Below are positions 47,989 to 55,392 of a DNA stretch of 56,277 bases, piece after piece (position 1 is the stretch's first letter; each line of letters opens with the position of its first letter). A program made the position numbers and the translations under genes. Source of the DNA: JBBQNY01 sp038255255 (GTDB lineage: Bacteria > Pseudomonadota > Gammaproteobacteria > Xanthomonadales > Ahniellaceae); NCBI GenBank assembly GCA_038255255.1, contig JBBSLL010000017.1:1-56277 (forward strand), in the 5' to 3' direction. Under the pieces are notes generated by a model. The model was not told where the DNA came from. It made no database searches and was given only the letters and a program-made list of their open reading frames with translations.

Positions 47989-48049
47989 CTTGATCTCCTC
48001 TACTTAGGGACAAGACCCCTTGACACTGGGTTCATCCGGTCACACTCGT

Positions 48050-48143
48050 CCGCCCGACGCCGTGTTCGGCGGCGCCGCGCGAGCAGCAGTCGGAATAACT
48101 GTAGCCCGTCCCCGGCAATCGGCTTGGACACATACTTAGACGG
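48050..48143 (-). repeat. attC site 7 (91-bp subfamily, diverged)
   Basis: The site runs from GCCCGACGCCGTGTTC to ATCGGCTTGGACACATACTTAGAC. It shares GACGCCGTGTT, CGCGCGAGCAGC and the GCTTG-ACACATA-TT end with sites 10 and 17, with substitutions in both R boxes. Confidence 0.75.
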
Positions 48144-48147
48144 AAAC

Positions 48148-48672
48148 TCAATGTTGCCATGGGAATAGCCATAGCAAAGCCCCCAATGCGAAGACGGCGC
48201 CACCGATCTTTGCGCGCACGTTGGCCGGCACGTTAACAACGTCAGCGTCCGGCATGCCACTGGCCATTGCGTAGCGTATACCAAGCCCAAGGACGCAAGC
48301 CGACAACAGGTAATAGCCGTTGGCGAGTTGATACCCAAGTTCGAAGTGCTCGAACAACCAATTGCCCGAACCGATGGTGTGCCCGAATGTGATGGCAATG
48401 CTCAGAATCAGGGCCGCCAGCCGAGGCAAGACCAAGATCATGGTGCAAAGCATCGCGAGCCAAGCGGCGGCACCTGCTAGGAATGCCACGGGGTGAACTT
48501 GCAGCAAACTGGCAAAGATGGGATTGGCCTCGTTTACGGCCAGGTAGTTCTCCCAATAGAAGCTGCTTTGGCCCACAAGCGTTAACGAAGCATCAACCAA
48601 CCCCAGCACCAGGGGCGGCACACATAGACCGAGGAATCGCCGCTTGAAGCCAGCGCCAAGATACGAACGCAT
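48148..48672 (-). CDS. Five-helix membrane protein, hypothetical (cassette gene)
   Basis: This 174-residue protein starts at 48672 (MRSYLGAGFKRRFLGL), with GGGGG upstream. The frame extends 19 codons further, without a ribosome site. Hydrophobic segments lie at about 12-32, 50-70, 75-95, 110-130 and 145-165. The phrase SFYWENYLAVNEANPIF suggests a conserved loop, but I do not recognise the family. Its stop is 5 bp from attC 7. Confidence 0.7.
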   Translation of the reverse strand: MRSYLGAGFKRRFLGLCVPPLVLGLVDASLTLVGQSSFYWENYLAVNEANPIFASLLQVHPVAFLAGAAAWLAMLCTMILVLPRLAALILSIAITFGHTIGSGNWLFEHFELGYQLANGYYLLSACVLGLGIRYAMASGMPDADVVNVPANVRAKIGGAVFALGALLWLFPWQH

Positions 48673-48768
48673 CGAAACCCCCAGAAGAAATGCTCCTCGC
48701 GAGTTTGGGGCGACGTCGCACGATTCCATAGCGTGCCCCGCAAGGTGCTCTTAGGGGCGGGCCTGCAG

Positions 48769-48828
48769 GCTAACGTTTGAATCAAGCCGCGTCGCGGAGC
48801 GACGTCGGTTTGAATGATTTGTTAGCCG
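48769..48828 (-). repeat. attC site 8 (canonical)
   Basis: This is a 60-bp site with intact boxes GCTAAC on the left and GTTAGCC on the right. The arms are TTTGAATCAAGCCGC and CGGTTTGAATGATT, and the GTCGCGGAGCGAC hairpin is at the centre. Confidence 0.93.
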
Positions 48829-48857
48829 TCAATTCTCCCGAACCGGTCATCACCGCT

Positions 48858-49556
48858 TCAACCCGAAAACTTCTTCATTCGGTCCTTGTTTGAAACTTCA
48901 GGCGTGAAGTTACGAGCATCTTCAAAGGCCTTCAGAAATGCAGGGCGTTTAGAAATTCTAGACAGGTACTCGCGAAAGATTTCGTCTTTACAGAGTTGAT
49001 AACCCCGCGCCCACATCACATTGTGGCCAATCACGATATCCGCGCCGGAAAACACTTCCCCACATATGAAGGACGTCCGGTCCAGCCTTTCCTTGAGCTG
49101 CGGTTCCACTTCCTCAACGAACTTGTGTCGATACCGTTCGATGGTTCGTGAGTCGGATTGTGCTGTAGGCAAAACGTGCTCGTGTATCCGAACTTGCCAC
49201 AGCATCATATCCATCCAGGTGCCTCCGAAATGCAGCATTTGAAGGTAATCGGCTCGCTCAAGCGACAACCCGGCGGGTGGCGAAAGCTGCTTTTCGGGGA
49301 ATGCATCGACGAGCCATTCCACCATAGCCACGCTCTCCAGCATTCGATGGACCGAGCCATCTTCCATGTAGATTTCTAGCAGCGGAACATTGTGATTCGG
49401 GTTCTTCTGCAGATAGTCGTCGCGGTATTGCTCCCCGCTATAAAGCTGCACATTCTGAATCTCAAAATCATCGCCAACCGTTTCATGCAGGGCCCACCGA
49501 ACTCGCGCGCTGCGGGTAGCCGGGAAATGATAAAGCTTCAGTGTCTTGATTTTCAT
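48858..49556 (-). CDS. Glutathione S-transferase family protein (cassette gene)
   Basis: This 232-residue protein starts MKIKTLKLYHFPATRSARVRWALHE. The N-terminal thioredoxin-like domain has the cis-Pro NVPLLEI and the VHRMLESVAMVEWLVDAFP segment, which binds the gamma-glutamyl part of glutathione. The C-terminal helical domain has FSGADIVIGHNVMWARGY. It may conjugate glutathione to electrophiles or isomerise small molecules. No ribosome site is obvious at the chosen ATG. Confidence 0.88.
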   Translation of the reverse strand: MKIKTLKLYHFPATRSARVRWALHETVGDDFEIQNVQLYSGEQYRDDYLQKNPNHNVPLLEIYMEDGSVHRMLESVAMVEWLVDAFPEKQLSPPAGLSLERADYLQMLHFGGTWMDMMLWQVRIHEHVLPTAQSDSRTIERYRHKFVEEVEPQLKERLDRTSFICGEVFSGADIVIGHNVMWARGYQLCKDEIFREYLSRISKRPAFLKAFEDARNFTPEVSNKDRMKKFSG

Positions 49557-49592
49557 ATGGTCCAAGCTTAGCAAGCTGGTTGCTTCTTGACG

Positions 49593-49659
49593 GCTAACGC
49601 TGGAGCTCAGCCGCGGCGCCGCGACAGCTGCGACGTCGGCTGCAGCGAATTGTTAGGCC
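49593..49659 (-). repeat. attC site 9 (canonical)
   Basis: The intact boxes are GCTAACG on the left and GTTAGGCC on the right. The arms (GGAGCTCAGCCGCGGC / CGTCGGCTGCAGCGAATT) pair with spacers left unpaired, as in functional sites. Confidence 0.92.
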
Positions 49660-49773
49660 GCGCGATCTGAGCGGCGACAGTAAGTCCAGTAGCTGCGTCC
49701 GCGGCGCCTTTACCTAAATCGACCTGGCCTGTCACTTGTCGGTCCAGCACCATCCGCCCGAATGTCTCAACCG

Positions 49774-50247
49774 CTACTTGATTCGGAACAGGTTGTACTC
49801 AACGCCGGGTCCCGCGATGATCCGGCCCTGGCCAACAAAGACGTTTTGTTGCAGCCACGCGTAGCGCGGATCAGATGACTCGAATCTTGGGCTGGTGCGG
49901 AAGTACTGCTGATCGAAATTGGTCGACATGCCGTTCTCCAGGGCGCTCGTGACCGCCTCGTTCATCTCGATCAACCCGTAGTACTGCACGTACAACACTG
50001 CTCCATCGGCCATCTGTATCTGAGCACGAACGTCGAGCCGTCCCCATCCGTCCTGGCCAACGAGCAGCCAGTCAGCACCACCGGTGAGGAGCATGCCTCG
50101 TTCGCCAGACGCGCCATGGAACTCACCGCCTACGACCTCGAAGACCATGCGCGTGCCAAACGGGCCACCCGCCTGGATCGGCGGCGTGAGGATGGCAGTG
50201 TATGTGCCAACGTATTCGAGTTGAGGTGCACCGATAATGGCAATCAT
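49774..50247 (-). CDS. DUF3237 family protein (cassette gene)
   Basis: This 157-residue protein has a strong AAGGAGG five to seven bases before the ATG. The DUF3237 beta-barrel pattern is clear: LEYVGTYTAIL, FEVVGGEFHG, GADWLLVGQDGWGRLDVRAQIQMADGAVLYVQYYGLIEM and a final YAWLQQNVFVGQGRI. Function is unknown. The approximately 110-bp stretch between its stop and attC 9 holds no further gene. Confidence 0.88.
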   Translation of the reverse strand: MIAIIGAPQLEYVGTYTAILTPPIQAGGPFGTRMVFEVVGGEFHGASGERGMLLTGGADWLLVGQDGWGRLDVRAQIQMADGAVLYVQYYGLIEMNEAVTSALENGMSTNFDQQYFRTSPRFESSDPRYAWLQQNVFVGQGRIIAGPGVEYNLFRIK

Positions 50248-50313
50248 TCTTGTCCTCCTTCGGGCTGCAGAGTGATGTATTTACCTTGGATCGTCCTCGA
50301 TGCTCTTCGTGCG

Positions 50314-50404
50314 GCCTAACGCCGTGTTAAGCAGCGGCCGCGCGAGCAGCGACAGGAAACAAATGAGGAGATTTCGGCGGTCGGCTTGAACACATAGTTG
50401 GGCA
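50314..50404 (-). repeat. attC site 10 (91-bp subfamily)
   Basis: The boxes are GCCTAACG (left) and GTTGGGC (right). The long centre contains GCGAGCAGCGACAGGAAA and ATGAGGAGATTTCGGCG. It is nearly identical to site 17 over its full length. Read through, it gives the peptide MCSSRPPKSPHLFPVAA, a known hallmark of translated attC sites. Confidence 0.92.
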
Positions 50405-50442
50405 GCTGCACGACAGACCTAACCTTGCAAGGGCGTACCTGC

Positions 50443-51222
50443 CTAGTGCTTCAACTCGATTTCCACTGCCTCGAAGGGGGCGGCACCGACGTTCCTCCAA
50501 GAGTGGGTGGTTCCGCCCGGGTGCCATTGACTGTCGCCGGGCTCAAACTTGACGGTCCTCGCCTTCTGCCCGGCAACCTCGATCGAGATCGCTCCGAGAG
50601 TGATGGCCACTCCCAGGCTCCGCGCGTGCTGATGCATGTCGAGCGACTGGCCGGGAGCAAGAACCTGCCGGGAAACACGAACTCGATCGTTTTCCACCAC
50701 GAGCGTCCGTTCTGCCGCGAGAGCCGGCAGCGGCGCGAGGGACCGCGCTCCGGCGGTTCGGAGGATTTCCACGAATATGTTTTGGAACGGCGTCCTTCCG
50801 ATGTTGCTGACGCGGTGGGTCAGCGGGCTGGGCCGGTAGCTGAAGCTCACTTCACCGCGAGTGACCTGCAAGTCTTCCGCATTGCCATCGAGCACCACAT
50901 CGCGGATGTGCGCGTCGGAGAGCTTGAGGCCAACGCCGTCGTTCACGTGGGTGTGGAACAGTGTCGAATCACCCGCGGGGATCAGGACATCGAACACCCG
51001 CACGTACCGATTACCGAACTCGAGGCGATGTCGCGGCTCCTTCTCGATCGGCACGGGCGACCGGGTAGACGCGAACAAGGACAGGGTCAGCGAAAGCAAC
51101 ACGACACTCGACAAGGACCAACCGATGCGAAGCAGTGCGGGCGGAAGAGCCTGAGCACGAACCACCGGCCAATGACTCATGGGGCCATTGGTAGACGAAC
51201 GCGCTTCTAGAGTTTGAGGCAT
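50443..51222 (-). CDS. Bicupin protein with N-terminal membrane anchor (cassette gene)
   Basis: This 259-residue protein (start MPQTLEARSST at 51222; MSHWPVV at 51180 is an alternative) has a hydrophobic helix at about 37-57. Two cupin domains follow: one with LFHTHVNDGVGLKLSDA (about 90-165) and one with LDMHQHARSLGVAITLG and PGDSQWHPGGTTHSWRN (about 180-258). Metal-binding His residues are present in both. The activity is unknown. The frame extends further upstream only as translated attC sequence. It may be tethered in the periplasm. Confidence 0.8.
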   Translation of the reverse strand: MPQTLEARSSTNGPMSHWPVVRAQALPPALLRIGWSLSSVVLLSLTLSLFASTRSPVPIEKEPRHRLEFGNRYVRVFDVLIPAGDSTLFHTHVNDGVGLKLSDAHIRDVVLDGNAEDLQVTRGEVSFSYRPSPLTHRVSNIGRTPFQNIFVEILRTAGARSLAPLPALAAERTLVVENDRVRVSRQVLAPGQSLDMHQHARSLGVAITLGAISIEVAGQKARTVKFEPGDSQWHPGGTTHSWRNVGAAPFEAVEIELKH

Positions 51223-51233
51223 CGCTGAGTGAG

Positions 51234-51343
51234 TCTTAACGCCTGAGTTAAGCCGCACCGATTTGCGGCGGCGGCAAGGCCACAATCTTACGAGGCTTTG
51301 CCGACGCCGCGAAGCGGTGTCGGCTTGAACGAATTGTTAGGCT
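51234..51343 (-). repeat. attC site 11 (long canonical type)
   Basis: The canonical arms (TTAACGCCTGAGTTAAGCCG and GTCGGCTTGAACGAATTGTT) enclose an extended centre with an extra GGCAAGGCC...GGCTTTGCC stem-loop. Total length is about 110 bp. Confidence 0.93.
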
Positions 51344-51558
51344 GCGGTCCCCGGTGGCGCGGGCTTTGAAAGCCTGGCACCGAAGATGCCGCCGACGATG
51401 GCTCCGAGTGGTCCGGCAACGAAGAAAGCAGTCATTACCGCCTCCATGGCGCGGTCATGCGTGTTGGAGGACAGCAGTTCAATTGCTGCATAGCCACACA
51501 AGGCGAAGGCGAAGAACCCAGCGATGGCACCCAGCACGACGATGACAAATCGTTTCAT
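51337..51558 (-). CDS. Small two-helix membrane protein (cassette gene)
   Basis: This 73-residue protein has two membrane segments (about 4-27 and 41-62) and a Pro/Ala tail. Its stop codon is the TAA inside the GCCTAAC R'' box of attC 11, a common cassette arrangement. I recognise no family; GPLGAIVGGIFGARLSK is a glycine-zipper-like helix. Confidence 0.7.
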   Translation of the reverse strand: MKRFVIVVLGAIAGFFAFALCGYAAIELLSSNTHDRAMEAVMTAFFVAGPLGAIVGGIFGARLSKPAPPGTAA

Positions 51559-51567
51559 CTTTGAGCA

Positions 51568-51628
51568 GCCTGACGCCTGAGTTAAGCCGCGCCGCGAAGC
51601 GGCATCGGGTTGAATGAATTGTCAGGCG
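51568..51628 (-). repeat. attC site 12 (canonical)
   Basis: This 61-bp site has GCCTGACG on the left and GTCAGGC on the right, matching substitutions in both R boxes. The centre is GCCGCGAAGCGGC. Confidence 0.92.
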
Positions 51629-51663
51629 GAGCGATGCGCTGGCTGTTGATCTTCATGCTGATA

Positions 51664-52182
51664 CTACGCCTGCTGGCTTTTCGGATTCGCGTGCACCCGA
51701 TACGCATCCATATCTCTAAGGGGTTTACGAGCCAACAGACCCTCGACCCATTCCACGAACTCAGGCTGGAAGTACCCTTTTCGTTGGCGCCAATAGAGAT
51801 GCATGCCAGGCATGTGGTTGACGGCGTGCATTGCCGTTCCTATTGAGTCTCGAAGTGCGACATCCAATGTTCCCTCGCGCGCAAGGAAGAAGCTCCTTTG
51901 GAAGCCGAGAAAACAGCTGTGCATCAACATCACGTACTGGAACTGGTCCTGCTCCGACAGTGCGTCCGGATTCGTCAACGCTTCCAGGAACAGCCTGCTC
52001 GTCGCTGGGTTGCTCCCTAGCTCCTGATAGAAGGCTTGCATCGCGGTCGTCGCGTCAGTCACAGCAGCGGAACGAGACGATCGAGCACTGTCCTTGATCT
52101 GAATGGCCAAATACACGAGCGTAACAATGATGGCAATCGCGCCAACAATCTCAGCGATCAATCCCAGCTGTTCAAGAGACAT
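51664..52182 (-). CDS. Hypothetical protein with N-terminal membrane helix (cassette gene)
   Basis: This 172-residue protein starts at the second of two tandem ATGs (52182), which has AAAGGAG at better spacing. One membrane helix (LIAEIVGAIAIIVTLVYLAI, about 7-26) is followed by a cytoplasmic helical region. That region contains RSAAVTDATTAMQAFYQELGSNP, FQYVMLMHSCFLGFQRSFFLAREGTLD and YWRQRKGYFQPEFVEWVE. I have seen this pattern in many uncharacterised proteins, but no function is known to me. Confidence 0.75.
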   Translation of the reverse strand: MSLEQLGLIAEIVGAIAIIVTLVYLAIQIKDSARSSRSAAVTDATTAMQAFYQELGSNPATSRLFLEALTNPDALSEQDQFQYVMLMHSCFLGFQRSFFLAREGTLDVALRDSIGTAMHAVNHMPGMHLYWRQRKGYFQPEFVEWVEGLLARKPLRDMDAYRVHANPKSQQA

Positions 52183-52226
52183 CATTCTCCTTTGGGCGCC
52201 CAGTTTCGCGCATGCCGTACCCTGCC

Positions 52227-52295
52227 GCCTAACGCCGGCGCTCACCCGCGCTGCGCGCCTGCGCGCAGCGTCGGGTGGAGTGGCTGGTTAGGCGG
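52227..52295 (-). repeat. attC site 13
   Basis: The boxes are GCCTAACGCC (left) and GGTTAGGCGG (right). The arms are short and the centre is a long GCGCGCC...GGCGCGC-like palindrome. It is a GC-rich variant unrelated in its centre to its neighbours. Confidence 0.9.
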
Positions 52296-52316
52296 CGCTC
52301 CGACGGAGCTCCTACG

Positions 52317-52752
52317 CTAACCGACATCGGTCGGACTCGACCACACGAATAACAGTCCGTACGCCTGTGCAAGGAAAAATACAGTGGCGGCCGCATTTCT
52401 GAGTCTCCCATTGCGCACGTAGTAGGTGACCAGGAGCGGTATGGTCAGCGCTATGTTGAACCAGACGCCGACACCCAGCCAGCTACCTTCCGACCACGCG
52501 TTGGCTGGTACCCAGAACAAAATGTACGCAGCGAGGAGGAGCAGGCTGAGTTTGCCGCTCTTCTCGAAGTCGTCGATGAGGGAATCGCCAGCGTCCGCAC
52601 CTGGCGTGGGAAGCACGATGCCCCCACTCAGAAAAAGGACCACGGCAAGTGCCAGGAAGGGGCCGTGCTGCACTCGCAGCACTCAGAATCTGGGCAATGC
52701 CGAGTCCAAGAACGAACGAATAGGTCAATGTGATTATTTCGAACTCGGTCAC
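52317..52752 (-). pseudogene. Membrane-protein gene with a frameshift (cassette gene)
   Basis: The gene starts at GTG 52752 with AGGAG upstream and reads MTEFEIITLTYSFVLGLGIAQILSA. It then loses frame near the GAGTGCTGCGAGTGC repeat (about 52,675-52,690). The second frame continues as LRVQHGPFLALAVVLFLSGG with three more helices, ending SSPTDVG. The N-terminal sequence resembles a family of small membrane proteins that normally continue with a further loop, so a deletion of about 20 codons plus a frame change seems likely. No function is known. Confidence 0.7.
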
Positions 52753-52760
52753 GAGGCTCT

Positions 52761-52798
52761 CCTGACATCGGCATCGGGTTGAATTAATTGTTAGGCCC
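52761..52798 (-). repeat. attC site 14 (truncated)
   Basis: Only the right arm (ATCGGGTTGAATTAATTGTTAGGC) is complete. The left arm and hairpin are gone, leaving CCTGAC directly joined to the centre. Compared with site 12 this is an internal deletion of about 25 bp. Confidence 0.8.
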
Positions 52799-53573
52799 GC
52801 TGCCTTACAGCAAGGCGTGATTGCATGGCTGGAACGCCGATGACGATGAAGGCCAACAACGCAGAAAGGACAAGAAAAACGCTGATAAACGCAAGCGATT
52901 TGTTCATCGAGCCAACAAACTCGGTGAGTGGGTCGATCAAGTCGCGCTTGTCCAGAAATGACTTGATCAAATCGTTAAAGGGATGAATAAGGCTGGCCAT
53001 TAGCATGGGCCACCCATTTCTAAAATCCTTAATAAAGAAGAGTAGGCCAACAGCCAGCAAAACGTACCGTCCTGTCGTAACGGCAGTCTCGAAGGGGAGG
53101 AACTTTGGAAGTGTAAAAAACATGGCGATGCCAAGAAACAGGATGCCGGTGCTCAGAAGCATATAGCCGTGCAATTTCCTTCGCTTTTTCAGGATGAACG
53201 CCAGAAGGATGATCAATCCCAGTTGCGGGACTCCCGCCACGTTCTGCACGATTAAAAAATCCCCCTCCCCTGAAACCAAGCCTTTGTGGGCCGAGTGGAC
53301 AGCCAGTAAGGCCGCAGTGGCCACTAGAAGCGGGCCGAAAAATAGAATGGATAGCCCCACTTTCCTGTGATTTGTGTAGCTGCCTTTTGCTATCAGGCTG
53401 ACCTGGTACAGCAACAAGAACAGCCAGGAAAGATTCGTTGCCAAGTGAAGATGGTGATGTGGGGCGGGATTGGAACTGACCCCAAAATAGATATTCCAGA
53501 AGCCCGCTATGGTCAGTACTGTCGTCACCGCCAAAAGCAGGCGCTCCAAGAAATACTCGCCGAAAATTTTCAT
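52791..53573 (-). CDS. Polytopic membrane protein, hypothetical (cassette gene)
   Basis: This 260-residue protein starts at 53573 (MKIFGEYFLERLLLAV) with GGGGAAG upstream. About seven membrane helices are seen, with a His-rich loop APHHHLHLATN after the first and long basic loops. Base composition is clearly more AT-rich than the flanking chromosome, suggesting foreign origin. Its stop is inside the R'' box of attC 14. The His-rich loop and HxxxK pattern recall heme- or metal-binding membrane proteins, but I cannot assign a family. Confidence 0.75.
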   Translation of the reverse strand: MKIFGEYFLERLLLAVTTVLTIAGFWNIYFGVSSNPAPHHHLHLATNLSWLFLLLYQVSLIAKGSYTNHRKVGLSILFFGPLLVATAALLAVHSAHKGLVSGEGDFLIVQNVAGVPQLGLIILLAFILKKRRKLHGYMLLSTGILFLGIAMFFTLPKFLPFETAVTTGRYVLLAVGLLFFIKDFRNGWPMLMASLIHPFNDLIKSFLDKRDLIDPLTEFVGSMNKSLAFISVFLVLSALLAFIVIGVPAMQSRLAVRQRA

Positions 53574-53644
53574 CGAAGACTTCCCCTGTTTCTTTTGCAT
53601 AGCAACGGCTTTTTAGCTTTCGAGCGGCCAGAATGCTGGTTGCG

Positions 53645-53706
53645 GGCCTAACGCCTGGGTTAAGCCGCGCCGCGAAGCGGCGTCGGCTTGGACGAATTGT
53701 CAGACC
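53645..53706 (-). repeat. attC site 15 (canonical)
   Basis: The left box is GCCTAACG and the right is GTCAGAC. The arms are CTGGGTTAAGCCGCGCC and GGCGTCGGCTTGGACGAATT. The translated read-through of this site is NSSKPTPLRGA, a hallmark peptide of Xanthomonad cassette ends. Confidence 0.94.
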
Positions 53707-54309
53707 CTGCGCGCCACTGAAGTGCAACCTCACACGCGAGCAAAGGGCCAACCCAAGACAGCCAGATGAAAGCAGCGCCCCCGCCCATATCTTCAACGCC
53801 CTGAACCCTGCTGGCTAGCCGGCAAAACACAAAAGCCCAAACCAGTACATAGCTCCGGATCATCCATTCGCGATGGGAGTCGTAACGCCTGTTCCGCACC
53901 GCTCGATAAGCCATGCCTGCGGCCAGCAACCAACCAGCTGAGAGCGTCAGCAACGAAATAGTGGTGTTGGTGAAAGCGCTTAGCCCCGTAAAGGTGCTGA
54001 CACCAGTTCCTTTATGGTCGAGAGCCCTCCGCCGATCAAATACAGACGACCTATAAGTTTGTGGTAGCGAAAGAATCTGCGGGTAGTGCCAACGTACAGG
54101 TTAGCCAAGCCTAGAAACAACATCACGGTTCCACCGAACACGTGGAAATAGGCAAGGCCAAAATGACCGACGTGTTTTTCAACGCTCGCGCTACTGACTG
54201 TAATTACGGGCGTGGCGATGAGCAGCCAAGCCCATGTGCTCGAGATCAAACCGATCGCGAGAAGAGCGACCGCGAGCGTCCATTTAGATTTCTTCGCGAG
54301 TGCCAGCAT
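53660..54309 (-). pseudogene. DUF2306 membrane protein with a frameshift (cassette gene)
   Basis: The N-terminal part (MLALAKKSKWTLAVALLAIGL... to GRLYLIGGGLSTI) has two helices and the DUF2306 segment HKLIGRLYLIGG. The frame then shifts near 54,015-54,030. The continuation FTGLSAFTNTTISLLTLSAGW in another frame leads to the expected C-terminal half with SHREWMIRSYVLVWAF and two more helices. It ends through attC 15 (NSSKPTPLRGAA). One missing base in the AAAGG run would restore it. It is a pseudogene unless the base is a sequencing error. Confidence 0.75.
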
Positions 54310-54330
54310 GGGATTTGAGGCCTCTGCAGG

Positions 54331-54391
54331 GTCTAACGCCTGAGTTAAGCCGACCCGCGAAGCGGGTTCGGCTTGAATTAATTGTTAGACG
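54331..54391 (-). repeat. attC site 16 (canonical)
   Basis: This 61-bp site has the boxes GTCTAACG and GTTAGAC. The hairpin arms are GCCGACCCGC / GCGGGTTCGGC. Confidence 0.95.
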
Positions 54392-54862
54392 TCATCGACG
54401 CGATGTATCCGCCGGCTGATCACCGATATCCGTAATCAGGAACTCCATCTCGCCGATCTCTCGCCGTTGGGCTTCGATGATTCCATCAGCCAGCTTCCTG
54501 ACCCGAGAGTCAGTGATGTTGGCGCGCTCGCTGGTGAGGATTGCAATTGAGTGATGCGGAATCATCGCCTTCATCCACGCGACATCCCCGACTGTTGCCT
54601 GGCTGCGAACCAACCAGAGGCCCAGACCCATCAGGGCGACGCTGCCTATAACAATCGCCAAATTAGCCTTCTTGTCTTTGTACATATGCCGCATAAAGTA
54701 GAGCATCACTAACGCCATGGAGCCGGCCATGATGAAGGTCATGAACAGGCGGGTTTGACTAAACCAAACATGGCTAAGCTGGTACGTGTTTAGGTACATC
54801 AAGCCAAACATCAGGGTGGCCGAGACCACGATCATCAAGATGAAGTTTCGATACGGGTGCAT
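54392..54862 (-). CDS. DUF305 domain membrane protein (cassette gene)
   Basis: This 156-residue protein has three membrane helices (about 6-24, 38-56 and 66-84). The C-terminal DUF305 segment follows (VAWMKAMIPHHSIAILTSERANITDSRVRKLADGIIEAQRREIGEME). It carries the PHH motif found in proteins often encoded beside copper-resistance genes. AGGAG precedes the ATG. No copper genes are near it, so a metal-related role is only family inference. Confidence 0.88.
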   Translation of the reverse strand: MHPYRNFILMIVVSATLMFGLMYLNTYQLSHVWFSQTRLFMTFIMAGSMALVMLYFMRHMYKDKKANLAIVIGSVALMGLGLWLVRSQATVGDVAWMKAMIPHHSIAILTSERANITDSRVRKLADGIIEAQRREIGEMEFLITDIGDQPADTSRR

Positions 54863-54878
54863 TGATCTCTCCTGTGAT

Positions 54879-54969
54879 GTCTAACGCCGTGTTAAGCCGC
54901 CGCCGCGCCAGCAGCGACAGGAAAAAAATGAGGAGATTTCGGCGCTCGGCTTGAACACATAGTTGGACA
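54879..54969 (-). repeat. attC site 17 (91-bp subfamily)
   Basis: It is nearly identical to site 10 over 91 bp, including CAGCAGCGACAGGAAAAA and ATGAGGAGATTTCGGCGC. The boxes are GTCTAACG on the left and GTTGGAC on the right. Confidence 0.93.
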
Positions 54970-54974
54970 GCATC

Positions 54975-55328
54975 CTAGTTGCAAACACTTCCGAAGGCTT
55001 TGCCGGCTTCGACCATGTTGAAGCATGCCCCAGGAAAGTATGAGGCTGCGCAGGCACCAACGGCCTTGCTGCCTGAAAGCGCATCTGCCGGTGCGAGGCA
55101 ATGACCTTGGCATTGGGAACTGTCGGTGCAGGCAGTTCCGCCATCAGTGGTTGGCAGTGTGCAGAACTCATCCGAGACCTCGGTAGCGCCATGGAAACCC
55201 CACACACCTGAGCGTGCGATGCAGTCAGCCTCGGTAGTTGGAGGGGGAGGCGGTACAGACTTGACCGCCACCTCGTGAGCGCACCCGAGGCAAGCAAGGA
55301 TGCCCAGCGCTACGACAAGCGTTCTCAT
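54975..55328 (-). CDS. Cysteine-rich lipoprotein, hypothetical (cassette gene)
   Basis: This 117-residue protein has a signal sequence with lipobox-like ILAC (Cys about residue 13) and a second Cys in LGC. A proline run and then a Cys-rich mature part (about eight further cysteines, e.g. CTDSSQCQGHCLAPADA) follow. The even spacing suggests disulfide bonds in the periplasm. I do not recognise a function. GGAAGC precedes the ATG closely. Confidence 0.8.
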   Translation of the reverse strand: MRTLVVALGILACLGCAHEVAVKSVPPPPPTTEADCIARSGVWGFHGATEVSDEFCTLPTTDGGTACTDSSQCQGHCLAPADALSGSKAVGACAASYFPGACFNMVEAGKAFGSVCN

Positions 55329-55331
55329 GCT

Positions 55332-55392
55332 TCCTAACGCCTGAATTAATCCGAGCCGCGAAGCGGCGTCGGCTAGAACGAATTGTTAGGCC
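55332..55392 (-). repeat. attC site 18 (canonical)
   Basis: This 61-bp site has the boxes TCCTAACG and GTTAGGCC. The centre GAGCCGCGAAGCGGCGTC has one arm substitution. Confidence 0.94.

Noticed and set aside
54892..55113. Open frames ending PEISSFFSC or PKSPHFFPVA in the cassette array
   Set aside because: These are translations of the 91-bp attC subfamily, not genes.
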